From Dryocola clanedunensis_A (GTDB lineage: Bacteria > Pseudomonadota > Gammaproteobacteria > Enterobacterales > Enterobacteriaceae): a stretch of 64,000 bases of DNA. Numbering within the stretch: the stretch's first letter is position 1; each line of letters opens with the position of its first letter. Location of the stretch: NCBI GenBank assembly GCA_038405435.1, contig JBBYHZ010000004.1; one strand, given 5' to 3'. The translations under genes were made by a program, and so were the position numbers. Of the stretch, positions 34,937 to 43,134 are shown piece by piece. The notes under the pieces were generated by a model that saw nothing but the letters and a program-made list of their open reading frames with translations, did not search any database and was not told where the DNA came from.

Positions 34937-35563
34937 ATGATAACCGTCTGGGGCAGAGACAATTCGACCAACGTGAAGAAAGTACTGTGGTGTCTGGAAG
35001 AGCTGGGGGAAGAGTATCAGTCCATTCCGGCGGGTGGGAAGTTTGGTAAAATGCATGACGCAGAGTATCTGGCGATGAACCCCAACGCGCTGGTGCCCTG
35101 CATTCATGACGACGCCACGAACCTGACGCTGTGGGAGTCCAACACCATTGTTCGCTATCTGGCTGCGCAGTACGGCAAAAACACCCTGTGGGTGGACGAT
35201 CCGGCCGCCCGCGCTCACGGTGAAAAATGGATGGACTGGGCGGCAGGCACGCTGGTCAGCCCTTTTCGCGGGGTCTTTATGGGCCTCGTGCGTACCGAAC
35301 CAGCGCTGCGTGACCACAAGCTGATTGAAGAAAGTATCGCCCAGTGCGACGCGCTCTTTGGCATTCTGGATGCCGAGCTGGCGAAACAGCCGTGGCTGAG
35401 CGGCTCAGCGTTTGGCCCTGCGGATATCGCCCTCGGCCCGTCAGCTTATGGGCTGCTCAACCTGGATATCCAGCTGGGGCCGCACGTCAACCTGCTGCGC
35501 TGGTATCAACAGCTGACCCAGCGCCCGGCGTTCCAGAAAACGGTCATGATCCCACTGAGCTAA
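34937..35563 (+). CDS. gstB: Glutathione S-transferase GstB
   Basis: Cytoplasmic glutathione transferase of 208 aa; E. coli GstB acts on bromoacetate and iodoacetate. The N-terminal thioredoxin fold is evident with 'NSTNVKKVLWCLEELG' and the 'ESNTIVRYLA' glutathione-binding motif; the helical C-terminal domain follows. AGGAG precedes ATG 34937. The gene overlaps the convergent yliI gene by four bases. Confidence 0.94.
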   Translation: MITVWGRDNSTNVKKVLWCLEELGEEYQSIPAGGKFGKMHDAEYLAMNPNALVPCIHDDATNLTLWESNTIVRYLAAQYGKNTLWVDDPAARAHGEKWMDWAAGTLVSPFRGVFMGLVRTEPALRDHKLIEESIAQCDALFGILDAELAKQPWLSGSAFGPADIALGPSAYGLLNLDIQLGPHVNLLRWYQQLTQRPAFQKTVMIPLS

Positions 35564-36669
35564 CTTTTCGGGCTTAGCTTCAGCAGCTGCCCGTCAGAGG
35601 CGTCGGTCAGGACATAAAGATAGCCGTCCGGGCCGACGCGTACATCCCTGATCCGCTCTTTGTGGTCGTCCAGCAGGCGCTGCTGGTCCGTTACCTTATC
35701 GCCGCTGATCGTCAGCTCAATCAGATTTTCGTCCTTCAGCGCGCCGATAAACAGCCTGCCCTTCCACTGCGGGAATTTGTCCGCGTTATAGAACGCCATA
35801 CCGCTTACCGCCGGGGAGACTTTCCAGTAATAGCTCGGCTGTTCGGTCCCCGCTACAATTTCTCCTTTCGCCTCCGGGATCTTCATGCCGCTGTAGTTAA
35901 TGCCCCAGGTGGCGATCGGCCAGCCGTAGTTTTTACCCGCCTGCGGGATGTTAATTTCGTCGCCGCCGCGCGGCCCGTGCTCGTTCAGCCACAGCTCGCC
36001 GTTGGCGGGGTTGATGGCCATCCCCTGCGGATTGCGGTGTCCGTATGACCAAATCTCTGCCCGCGCGCCCTGCTTATCCGCAAACGGGTTATCCTTCGGC
36101 ACCGTGCCATCTTCGTTCAGCCGCACCAGCTTGCCCTGAAGCTTGTCGAGATCCTGCGCCGTTGAGCGCTGGTTATTTTCCCCGAGCGCGATAAACAGGT
36201 GCCCTTTGCCGTCAAACACCATGCGCCCGCCGAAATGGTTGCCGGTGGAAAGCTTAGGCTGCTGGCGGAATACGACTTTGAAATCTTCAAGACGTTGCAG
36301 ATTAGGGCTTAGCGTGCCGTAGCCCACGGCTGTGCCCGCTTTATCGTCAGCGCCAGCCTCGGCATAGCTCAGCCATACCCGGCGGCTATTGGCAAAATCG
36401 GGGGCCAGCACAACGTCAAACAGCCCGCCCTGTCCGTGCGCCCAGACTTTCGGCACGCCCGCGATAGGGTCGCCCAACCCCTCTTCCGGCTGCCAGCGGC
36501 GCAGCTGGCCGTCACGCAGGGTAATCAGCATGCCTTTATCGTCCGGCAAAAATGCCAGCGACCAGGGGTGATCGAGTTTGCTTTGCAGCACGTCAACGTT
36601 GACCCCGGCGGCACAGGCAAGGACCGGGGCAAACAGAAACGCGGTGGCGATGAGGGTGCGGGACGGCAT
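35560..36669 (-). CDS. yliI: PQQ-dependent soluble aldose sugar dehydrogenase YliI
   Basis: Periplasmic six-bladed beta-propeller enzyme of 369 aa (E. coli 371) that oxidises aldoses when supplied with pyrroloquinoline quinone and calcium. The signal peptide ends near 'VLACAA'. Conserved GDH/Asd motifs include 'HPWSLAFLPD', 'SYGHRNPQGMAINPANGELWLNEHGPRGGDEIN' segments and 'YNADKFPQWKGRLFIGALK'. AGGAG lies before ATG 36669. No PQQ biosynthesis genes are in the window, so the cofactor may have to come from outside. Confidence 0.94.
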   Translation of the reverse strand: MPSRTLIATAFLFAPVLACAAGVNVDVLQSKLDHPWSLAFLPDDKGMLITLRDGQLRRWQPEEGLGDPIAGVPKVWAHGQGGLFDVVLAPDFANSRRVWLSYAEAGADDKAGTAVGYGTLSPNLQRLEDFKVVFRQQPKLSTGNHFGGRMVFDGKGHLFIALGENNQRSTAQDLDKLQGKLVRLNEDGTVPKDNPFADKQGARAEIWSYGHRNPQGMAINPANGELWLNEHGPRGGDEINIPQAGKNYGWPIATWGINYSGMKIPEAKGEIVAGTEQPSYYWKVSPAVSGMAFYNADKFPQWKGRLFIGALKDENLIELTISGDKVTDQQRLLDDHKERIRDVRVGPDGYLYVLTDASDGQLLKLSPKS

Positions 36670-36788
36670 GGCATTCTCCTTTTCCGGTAACAGGATAAGG
36701 GTAGCCGCCCGACTTCATGAAAGAGGTATTTTTACATAACCTTTAACGGCTGTTGGGGGAGTCCTTCCCCCGTTGCCAGCCTGGCCCG

Positions 36789-37172
36789 TCACGACTCAAC
36801 GGCCAGCTCCACGCTTAGCAAAGCGCTGAGGCTGGACGCCAGACGGTCGTGGCAGCTTTCGAGCTTATCCGCATCGATGGCGATATAGTGCGGACAGTCG
36901 TGCCGCCCCGTCATCAGCGCAATGGCTGCGGCAGAAAGCGCAGCGTTTGCCTGTCCTAAAGCCGCCATCTCATCCGCAGCAAGCTCATGCTTAAGGCGCG
37001 GAGCGCTTTCGCGATAGACATTACATAACTCAAACAAGCTGTCGCGCAGACGCTCGCTTTCACTCACCGACATGTAGCCTTTTGCCCGCCGCAAAGAGAG
37101 ATAAGCGGCGACATCTGTTTTCGCGACGATCATTTTTTGCAGCAGATCGCGCCCGAGCATACTCATGGCCAT
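36789..37172 (-). CDS. bssR: Biofilm regulator BssR
   Basis: Small cytoplasmic helical protein of 127 aa (E. coli BssR 127 aa). Shared stretches are 'AYLSLRRAKGYMSVSESERLRD' in part and 'MTGRHDCPHYIAIDADKLESC'. In E. coli it is a biofilm-induced regulator that affects motility, indole and AI-2 signalling; it has no known DNA-binding domain. Three in-frame ATGs occur within the first five codons; GGAGG is placed for ATG 37172. A hairpin (36755-36760 with 36766-36771) follows the gene. Confidence 0.88.
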   Translation of the reverse strand: MAMSMLGRDLLQKMIVAKTDVAAYLSLRRAKGYMSVSESERLRDSLFELCNVYRESAPRLKHELAADEMAALGQANAALSAAAIALMTGRHDCPHYIAIDADKLESCHDRLASSLSALLSVELAVES

Positions 37173-37307
37173 ACCTTTTCCCTCCTCTTCGTGTGCCTGT
37201 AATACTTAGTTATAGTATGGTTATTTTTTAGGCGATCGGCGGCGTTTTTGCGGCAGACTTTGATCCACCGCAAGCTGATTTACAGAGGGGAAAACGGTTC
37301 GTATCGA

Positions 37308-38531
37308 TCAGGCCGCAGAAGCTTTGGCGCAGGTTGCAACGGCGTTTTGCTCACGCCACATCTGGCGTAGCACGCTGTGGCCAAGGTTGTTCTGCCAGGT
37401 AAAGCTGTTCTGCAGGACGACGACGGCAAAATGGTGCTTCCGGTCGATGCCGATATAGCTCGAGTAGCCGCCGATATAGCCAACCTGGTAGGTGATGGTC
37501 TGCTCATCAAAGGTGTCGCTGACCCAGGCGATATTCGCCGCCTCTTTCCTGCGCGGATAGTAAACCCGCAGGCTGTCGGCCATCGCCTTATCAAGCACGG
37601 CGTTGCCGCTGCCGTTGAGATGCGCGGCGGCAAAGGTCAGCAGCTCGGCGGTACTGGTATACAGTCCGCCAGCCCCCAGCATGTTGCCGGTAAACTGCCA
37701 GTCGGGCACAACCTGGCCGGTGGGAATGAACTTAGGCTGGCTGCCCGCGTGGCCGATTGCCCGCAGCGGATAGGCTTTTAAGGTTTGCGGCGTGAAGCTG
37801 GTGTTTTGCAGGCCCAGAGGCTTAAACAGCAGATTGTCGGCGAGCTTGTCCGCACGCTGGCCGGTCTGGTACTTCAGCACGTAGTCCAGCACCGCGTAGC
37901 CGAGGTTGGAGTAGCGTGGCTCGCTGCCGGATGGCTTAGAGAACGTCGCCAGATCGTCAATCACGCGATCGCTGTCCAGGTGCGGATAGAAGTTTTCGCC
38001 GCTGCCAAGATAGCGAACGAAAGCGGCCAGCATCGGCAGATCCATGGTCTGGCGCGGCAGGCCGGAGGTGTGGGTCACGAGCTGCAGCAGGGTTATCCGC
38101 TTTGCATCGTCACTGAGCGGCGTCCCCGGCGGCAACAGCCTTTCCAGCGTGTCCGACCAGCGAAGACGCCCCTGGGCTACCAGCACCGCCGTGGTTTCTG
38201 CGGTCATGCCTTTACTAAGCGAGCCGACGGCGAACAGCGTATCCTGATTCACCGGATACTGATGCTCAGCGTCTGTTACCCCGAAATGCCAGTAGTGGCG
38301 CTGGTTGTGGGCATCAATAACCCCCACGGACATGCCCGGAGAGCGGAGATCGACCATTTTGGGCAGCCACTCGTTGATGTCGCGAGGTGCCGGATCGCCG
38401 CAGGCGCGCTGAGCCAGCTGGGGGACTTCCACCTCCGGAGCAACGTTCGAGAGCGTACCGCAGCCCGTCAGCAGGCCGCTGAATGTCACAATCAGCAGCG
38501 CCCCAGGCTTTACAGCCACAAATTTTTTCAC
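37308..38531 (-). CDS. Lipoprotein serine hydrolase, class C beta-lactamase fold
   Basis: A 407-aa lipoprotein: lipobox LTGC with Cys24, then a beta-lactamase/transpeptidase-like domain. Catalytic motifs are Ser104-x-x-Lys107 ('VGSLSKGMT') and Tyr207-Ser-Asn209. A KTG-like triad near the C-terminus is replaced by 'YIGGYSSYIG', which suits an esterase or D-aminopeptidase relative (EstB/AmpH type) better than a true AmpC. No gene name fits with confidence. It lies 30 bp downstream of another lipoprotein gene on the same strand, probably as one transcript. Confidence 0.85.
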   Translation of the reverse strand: MKKFVAVKPGALLIVTFSGLLTGCGTLSNVAPEVEVPQLAQRACGDPAPRDINEWLPKMVDLRSPGMSVGVIDAHNQRHYWHFGVTDAEHQYPVNQDTLFAVGSLSKGMTAETTAVLVAQGRLRWSDTLERLLPPGTPLSDDAKRITLLQLVTHTSGLPRQTMDLPMLAAFVRYLGSGENFYPHLDSDRVIDDLATFSKPSGSEPRYSNLGYAVLDYVLKYQTGQRADKLADNLLFKPLGLQNTSFTPQTLKAYPLRAIGHAGSQPKFIPTGQVVPDWQFTGNMLGAGGLYTSTAELLTFAAAHLNGSGNAVLDKAMADSLRVYYPRRKEAANIAWVSDTFDEQTITYQVGYIGGYSSYIGIDRKHHFAVVVLQNSFTWQNNLGHSVLRQMWREQNAVATCAKASAA

Positions 38532-38561
38532 GCGCGGTGGCTCATCGTCGGGCTCTTAGAT

Positions 38562-38867
38562 TTAATTGGCTGCAACACAGGGTTTGGCACTCAGATCGAT
38601 AAGCAGCGTCCGCTCATTGCCGGTTTTTTTCACGGCAAGATTGCTGCTGTGGTAGCGGTACAGCGCCTGGCCGCCGCTCATGTTCTGATAGGAGTAACGG
38701 CGCCCGTTATACCAGGCGTAATCGCCATCCAGCGCCAGCTTTTCGCCGCCGCAGACAAATTTCTGCGCGGTGTCCGGCGGCGTATTCAGCGGCGTGGGGA
38801 TGACGTTACAGGCAGACAGCAACAGCGAGCCGGCGAAAAGGCCGGTTAAAGCTAAAATCTTGCGCAT
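38562..38867 (-). CDS. Small lipoprotein, MliC-like pattern
   Basis: A 101-aa lipoprotein with lipobox LSAC (Cys20). The mature part has two cysteines (Cys39 in 'FVCGG' and Cys97 in 'KPCVAAN') and short beta segments ('YNGRRYSYQNMSGGQALYRY'). This layout resembles MliC-type lysozyme inhibitors, but the match is weak and I do not assign it. It precedes the beta-lactamase-fold lipoprotein, so both may act at the cell wall. Confidence 0.7.
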   Translation of the reverse strand: MRKILALTGLFAGSLLLSACNVIPTPLNTPPDTAQKFVCGGEKLALDGDYAWYNGRRYSYQNMSGGQALYRYHSSNLAVKKTGNERTLLIDLSAKPCVAAN

Positions 38868-39485
38868 TTCAGCGTCCTTTTAAAAATTCGTTAACGGCGG
38901 TGGGCCTGACGGCTGTGATAATAAAGCGTACCGCCGCGCCGAGCAAAATAAGAGATGTCGCAAAGCCACAGAAAAGGATGAAAGAGCGGGCCCCTGCGTG
39001 GCTAACTGGCCTTTACGTGCCGCTTTATGAGCGGAAAAAATCACGCTAATGCCCAGCCAGCAGCACCATTCCTAAGATAAATAAATGCTTCTTTTTTTTG
39101 TTTTTGACATTAAGAGCTAAAACCTAATACAAAGGTCAGCCTAAATTCACCAGCCGGGAAATATTAATCCCTCTCACCTATCGCAACACAGCATGAATGC
39201 TTAATTCAATATTCAGCAAGTTTATATTTAAACAATTTAAACTCACCGCTGAAGGGATTTAATTTCAAAGGGTTACTCCGGCGCTTGCCGGTAATAACCC
39301 GCCACTGGCTGAGGCTTTACGATCAAATCATTGTTTTTTCAACTGAAGATCGTTACATTTTAATCCCTTGAGTGCTTCACCTGTAAATTCGCCAGATTGA
39401 TAAACGTCCAGCCCACTTTTCAAGTTATTATTTATTAAATAGCGAGTAGATATTGTAAACATCACAAGCGTGTAAAAATATAACT
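38868..39485. other. 618-bp intergenic region upstream of regulators
   Basis: AT-rich with no credible gene. It holds a hairpin at 39270-39300 (GGGTTA/TAACCC and CCGGC/GCCGG stems around GCTT), an inverted repeat CGGCGGT/ACCGCCG (38895-38901 with 38930-38936), and a possible plus-strand promoter with TTGACA at 39104-39109 but a short 15-bp spacer to TAATAC. The length and AT content suggest a heavily regulated or H-NS-bound promoter region. Confidence 0.5.
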
Positions 39486-40397
39486 ATGCATAATAATATT
39501 GATTTATCTCTGTTGAAAGTAATCAGTACCCTCGTTAGCTGCGGCAGCGTGACTAAAACCGCCGAAATATTAAATGTTTCACCAGGCGCAATCAGCTATT
39601 CATTAAATAAAGCTCGTTTCCAGACTGGTGCCCATCTGTTTATTCGTACGCGCACCGGGATGAAGCCTGACTCGACGGCGCTGGAATTAAGCCTGCGCTA
39701 TCAAAAATTCAATTCCAGCCTCACGGAAAAGAGAGAGGCGGAACCAGGCTACCAGCGCGATGCGTTAACGTTCAATACCTGGTCCCTGCTTGAGCTGATG
39801 CTGGCCTCCACCGATTCGCTGGCCGATGACGAGCCCTCGCCCTGGCGCCATGTTTTTCGTCCGTATGTCGAAAGCGTAGCGGAAAGAGTGAGGATCCTGC
39901 GCGAGGGGGAAATAGATATTGATATTGGTTCGAAGCTGCCAGCCGATGCAATGATAGGAAAAACAAAGTTATTCACTTCCAAAGTCGCGATTGTCGCGGG
40001 CGCGAATAACCGTCATGCCGGTACGGCCTTTACCCTTGATGACTGGTACAACAACCAGCATGCCGTCTGGTCGGTGATGGTGGATTATTATACAACCGGC
40101 ATTACCCAGACCAGCGCGGCGCTCAAACACTTTAACGCGCGGAAAATCTCGGTCGTTTCAGGAAGCATTATCAATATGCTAACTTTTTGCGCCGCAACGG
40201 ACTGTATTATGATTGTACCGGCTTATTGCGTGCCCATCCTTGAGAAAAATTTCCAGCTGCGAAGCTTCACAATGCCAAAAGAAATCGAAGCCTGGTACGA
40301 CTGTTTTGTACATTTTAATACGCAGCTGATAAATGAGCCTGCGGCTATTGAATACCTGAATAAACTGATCGGCAAAGTTAATGCTTTATATGGTTAA
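39486..40397 (+). CDS. LysR-type transcriptional regulator (paralogue 1)
   Basis: DNA-binding protein of 303 aa with an N-terminal LysR-like helix-turn-helix ('KVISTLVSCGSVTKTAEILNVSPGAISYSLNKAR', residues about 9-42) and a divergent effector domain carrying 'EGEIDIDIGSKLPAD' in the place of the usual DxxI motif. No clear ribosome-binding site precedes the ATG. It is paralogous to the next gene, 33 bp downstream. Regulated genes are unknown. Confidence 0.85.
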   Translation: MHNNIDLSLLKVISTLVSCGSVTKTAEILNVSPGAISYSLNKARFQTGAHLFIRTRTGMKPDSTALELSLRYQKFNSSLTEKREAEPGYQRDALTFNTWSLLELMLASTDSLADDEPSPWRHVFRPYVESVAERVRILREGEIDIDIGSKLPADAMIGKTKLFTSKVAIVAGANNRHAGTAFTLDDWYNNQHAVWSVMVDYYTTGITQTSAALKHFNARKISVVSGSIINMLTFCAATDCIMIVPAYCVPILEKNFQLRSFTMPKEIEAWYDCFVHFNTQLINEPAAIEYLNKLIGKVNALYG

Positions 40398-40430
40398 GCC
40401 GTACATCTTATGCATTTTAAGAGAGAGAAA

Positions 40431-41306
40431 ATGGAAGAGCTGAATATTAAGCAGTTAGCGATTATTAATGCGGTCATAGAATGCCAAAGCGCAGCGCTTG
40501 CCGCTCAGAAGCTCAATATTTCTCCCTCTGCCATCAGCTATACGCTCAATCAGGCACGGAAATTTACTGGCCAACAGCTATTCACCCGAACGGCAAAAGG
40601 ATTGAAGGCTAATCCGGAAGTTTACGCCTTACAGAAAAAATACCAGCAGATCTCTTCCCTGAACTCTTCGCGCAGCGATTTTATTATTACCACCTATTCC
40701 CCTATCGAAATGATTCTCTCTCAGCATCTTTATAAGATGATGGGGCAAACGGAGACCACTTCCCTGCGCTTTATTACCATGGACAGCAATGAAGACAACC
40801 GGCTGATAAAGCTCAAGCACCGGGAGGTGGATATCGATATCGGCGGCAGGTTACCCGATGATAAATCTATTGTCTGCGCCCGCTACCTGCACAGTGACGT
40901 CCGCGTTCTGGTCAATAAAGCTCACCCGACCATCGGCAACAGCTTCTCGCTGGACGACTGGCAGCAGAATCAGCATTTGCGCTGGCGCCGGGATGTGGGC
41001 AGCATTGCCGATATGGTGGACGGGCTAAAGTCCTCTGCATCGCTAATGGCGAGCCGCGTCACGGCCTATGAGAGCGCAAACCTTCTGACGCTGGCGGCCA
41101 TTTGCTCCCGCAGCCCTCATATCATGCTGATGCCGGAGATATTCATTCCGTCGCTGCAGAAGATATTCCCGGTAAAACACTTCAGGCTGCCGGATAGCCA
41201 CTCGTTAACCTTTGATTGCCATCTTCATTATCACCGTTCTATGGCAGCCAGTATTAGCCAGCTGGCGATTTTCGATGCTTTTCATCAGGGTAGAGCTAAT
41301 ATTTAG
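40431..41306 (+). CDS. LysR-type transcriptional regulator (paralogue 2)
   Basis: A 291-aa protein with the same layout as the preceding gene: HTH 'AIINAVIECQSAALAAQKLNISPSAISYTLNQAR' and effector domain with 'HREVDIDIGGRLPDD' and 'SLDDWQQNQH'. ATG 40431 is chosen because AGAGAGAAA precedes it; an ATG at 40410 is in frame. Shared motifs (ISYxLNxAR, DIDIG, LDDWxxNQH) show the two arose by duplication and diverged strongly. They may form heterodimers. Confidence 0.85.
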   Translation: MEELNIKQLAIINAVIECQSAALAAQKLNISPSAISYTLNQARKFTGQQLFTRTAKGLKANPEVYALQKKYQQISSLNSSRSDFIITTYSPIEMILSQHLYKMMGQTETTSLRFITMDSNEDNRLIKLKHREVDIDIGGRLPDDKSIVCARYLHSDVRVLVNKAHPTIGNSFSLDDWQQNQHLRWRRDVGSIADMVDGLKSSASLMASRVTAYESANLLTLAAICSRSPHIMLMPEIFIPSLQKIFPVKHFRLPDSHSLTFDCHLHYHRSMAASISQLAIFDAFHQGRANI

Positions 41307-41508
41307 CTCTACCCACATCAATTATAACCGCAATGCTAATTCTTTAAATTTAACTTTCAAAATATCAGCGGGCGCTCAGGGTTTACCTGTTCCCCTATAC
41401 ACTATAAGGTTAAACCTAATTAGCGATAGCCAACGTGATTACGCTAAATTGCGCCCAATAATGAATAACGCAAAGAATACTTACTTTTTGTAATACAAGG
41501 TTTACTCT

Positions 41509-42063
41509 ATGAAATTTGACGTCATCAGTGATAATTACTTCTACTGCGAAGGAATAAAATCATCCCAGAACCAGGTCCATTATGTTCTTGATCGTGACGA
41601 TGTTAATCTTTTCTTCTCAAGTTTTACCCACACAAATTACCTGATTATTGCCCTGAGAAACATGCACTTACGCGGCATAGTTATTGAATACTGCCGGGCA
41701 AACCAGGCAAAATATGTCGTACTGCTGGAAGACATGATTAAAAACGACTGGTTTGAAATCGATAACGTCATCTATTTTTCAATGGACAGCTCTCAGCAGC
41801 ATATTCGTAAAATAATCACCTCCCCGATTATGAGCAAGGGTGATAAACTCACGCAGCGCGAACTGGATATTCTGCCCCACGTTCATTTAAATAATACGAC
41901 AATGGCTTCGATGCTTAACCTGTCGCAAAAAACCGCCAGCGGCTACAAAATTATTCTCAAACGTAAGCTTAAAATGAAAGCTTTTAACTCATTAGCCCTG
42001 ACGCGAATGAAGAATGCCATCATGTGTACCGACACCGAAGGCCAGCGCTATTTAGTTTCTTAA
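41509..42063 (+). CDS. LuxR-type regulator with unrecognised sensory domain
   Basis: A 184-aa protein. The C-terminal ~60 residues form a LuxR/GerE helix-turn-helix ('LTQRELDILPHVHLNNTTMASMLNLSQKTASGYKIILKRKLKM'). The N-terminal ~115 residues look like a degenerate receiver-type domain without a recognisable phosphorylation site. It follows the two LysR-type genes after a 200-bp AT-rich gap that contains AGGTT-A-AACCT (41407-41417). It may act with them, or on the fimbrial operon; neither is shown by the sequence. Confidence 0.8.
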   Translation: MKFDVISDNYFYCEGIKSSQNQVHYVLDRDDVNLFFSSFTHTNYLIIALRNMHLRGIVIEYCRANQAKYVVLLEDMIKNDWFEIDNVIYFSMDSSQQHIRKIITSPIMSKGDKLTQRELDILPHVHLNNTTMASMLNLSQKTASGYKIILKRKLKMKAFNSLALTRMKNAIMCTDTEGQRYLVS

Positions 42064-42082
42064 TCCATCGCGGTTAAACAGC

Positions 42083-42173
42083 AAACGCTTAGCATTATTA
42101 TCACCAGAAAATTCGATCCTGTTCGCTGAAACAGGGAGCCAATCTCCTGAAATGAGGCCAATGCTAAGCGTTT
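42083..42173. repeat. 14-bp inverted repeat pair between convergent genes
   Basis: AAACGCTTAGCATT (42083-42096) is repeated inverted as AATGCTAAGCGTTT (42160-42173) with 63 bp between. The spacer contains a further hairpin (CCTGTT/AACAGG). The pair lies between the LuxR-type gene and gsiD, which converge here. It may be a long terminator stem, a pair of regulator sites or the ends of a tiny mobile unit. Confidence 0.7.
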
Positions 42174-42185
42174 CATTGGTGACCC

Positions 42186-42214
42186 CGCCCCTCCCCGATA
42201 CGGACCGAGGGGCG
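42186..42214 (-). terminator. Hairpin downstream of gsiD
   Basis: CGCCCCTC (42186-42193) pairs with GAGGGGCG (42207-42214), seven bases after the gsiD stop codon. No U-run is evident. Confidence 0.45.
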
Positions 42215-42220
42215 ACGCCT

Positions 42221-43132
42221 TCATCCCTTGATTTTCGGATCCAGCGCGTCCCGCAGCCCATCCCCCAGCAGATTAAACGCCAGCACCGTCAGGAAAATTG
42301 CCAGGCTCGGGAAAATAGCCACGTGCGGGGACATCACCATATCCGCCCGCGCTTCGTTAAGCATTGCTCCCCACTCAGGCGTAGGGGGCTGCGCGCCCAG
42401 ACCGAGAAACGACAGGCTCGCCGCTGAGATTATCGACGTGCCGATGCGCATCGTAAAATAGACTACGATGGATGACACCGTGCCCGGCAAAATGTGGCGG
42501 AAGATAATGGTCCAGTCAGACGCGCCGATGCTGCGTGCCGACTCGATAAACGTCTGGTGTTTCAGCACCAGCGTATTTCCGCGCACCAGACGGGCGAAAG
42601 CCGGAATGCTAAATATCGCCACGGCGATAATCACGTTCGCCATGCCGCTGCCCATGATTGCCACCACGGCAATCGCCAGCAGAATACCGGGGAAGGCAAA
42701 GAGCACGTCGCAGATGCGCATAATGACCCTGTCCCACCAGCCTTCGTAGTACCCCGCCAGCAGGCCAAAGAAAGTGCCGATAACCGCGCCGATTAAAACA
42801 GAGAACACTCCCGCCGCCAGCGATATCTGCGCCCCCACCAGCACGCGGCTGAAAATATCCCGCCCCAGCGAATCCACGCCGAACCAGTGCAGCATCGACG
42901 GGCCGTCGTTAAGCCTGTCGTAATCGAAGTAGTTTTCCGCATCGAACGGGGCGACCCAGGGGGCAATCAGGGCAACAGCGATCAGCAGCATAACGAAAAT
43001 GCCTGCGATCACCGCCACCGGCTGCCTGCGCAGCCGCCGCAGAAACTCATGCCACGGCGTGCGTACCCTGTCGGGCCGCACAAGCGGCAGCGCATTAAGC
43101 ACGGCCTGACGTCGCCAGTTAAATAGTCGCAT
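42221..43132 (-). CDS. gsiD: Glutathione ABC transporter permease GsiD
   Basis: Inner-membrane permease of 303 aa, the E. coli GsiD length, for glutathione import. It has the DppC-family 'FGVDSLGRDIFSRVL' signature and EAA loop 'ARSIGASDWTIIFRHILPG'. It is last in the iaaA-gsiABCD operon, directly after gsiC (two bases between). E. coli continues with yliE, yliF and rimO at this end; here a regulator cluster follows. Confidence 0.95.
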   Translation of the reverse strand: MRLFNWRRQAVLNALPLVRPDRVRTPWHEFLRRLRRQPVAVIAGIFVMLLIAVALIAPWVAPFDAENYFDYDRLNDGPSMLHWFGVDSLGRDIFSRVLVGAQISLAAGVFSVLIGAVIGTFFGLLAGYYEGWWDRVIMRICDVLFAFPGILLAIAVVAIMGSGMANVIIAVAIFSIPAFARLVRGNTLVLKHQTFIESARSIGASDWTIIFRHILPGTVSSIVVYFTMRIGTSIISAASLSFLGLGAQPPTPEWGAMLNEARADMVMSPHVAIFPSLAIFLTVLAFNLLGDGLRDALDPKIKG

Positions 43133-43134
43133 CC

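Noticed and set aside
37308..38531. Chromosomal AmpC resistance beta-lactamase
   Set aside because: The protein is a lipoprotein, lacks a clear KTG motif and does not follow AmpC sequence; an esterase/peptidase role is more likely.
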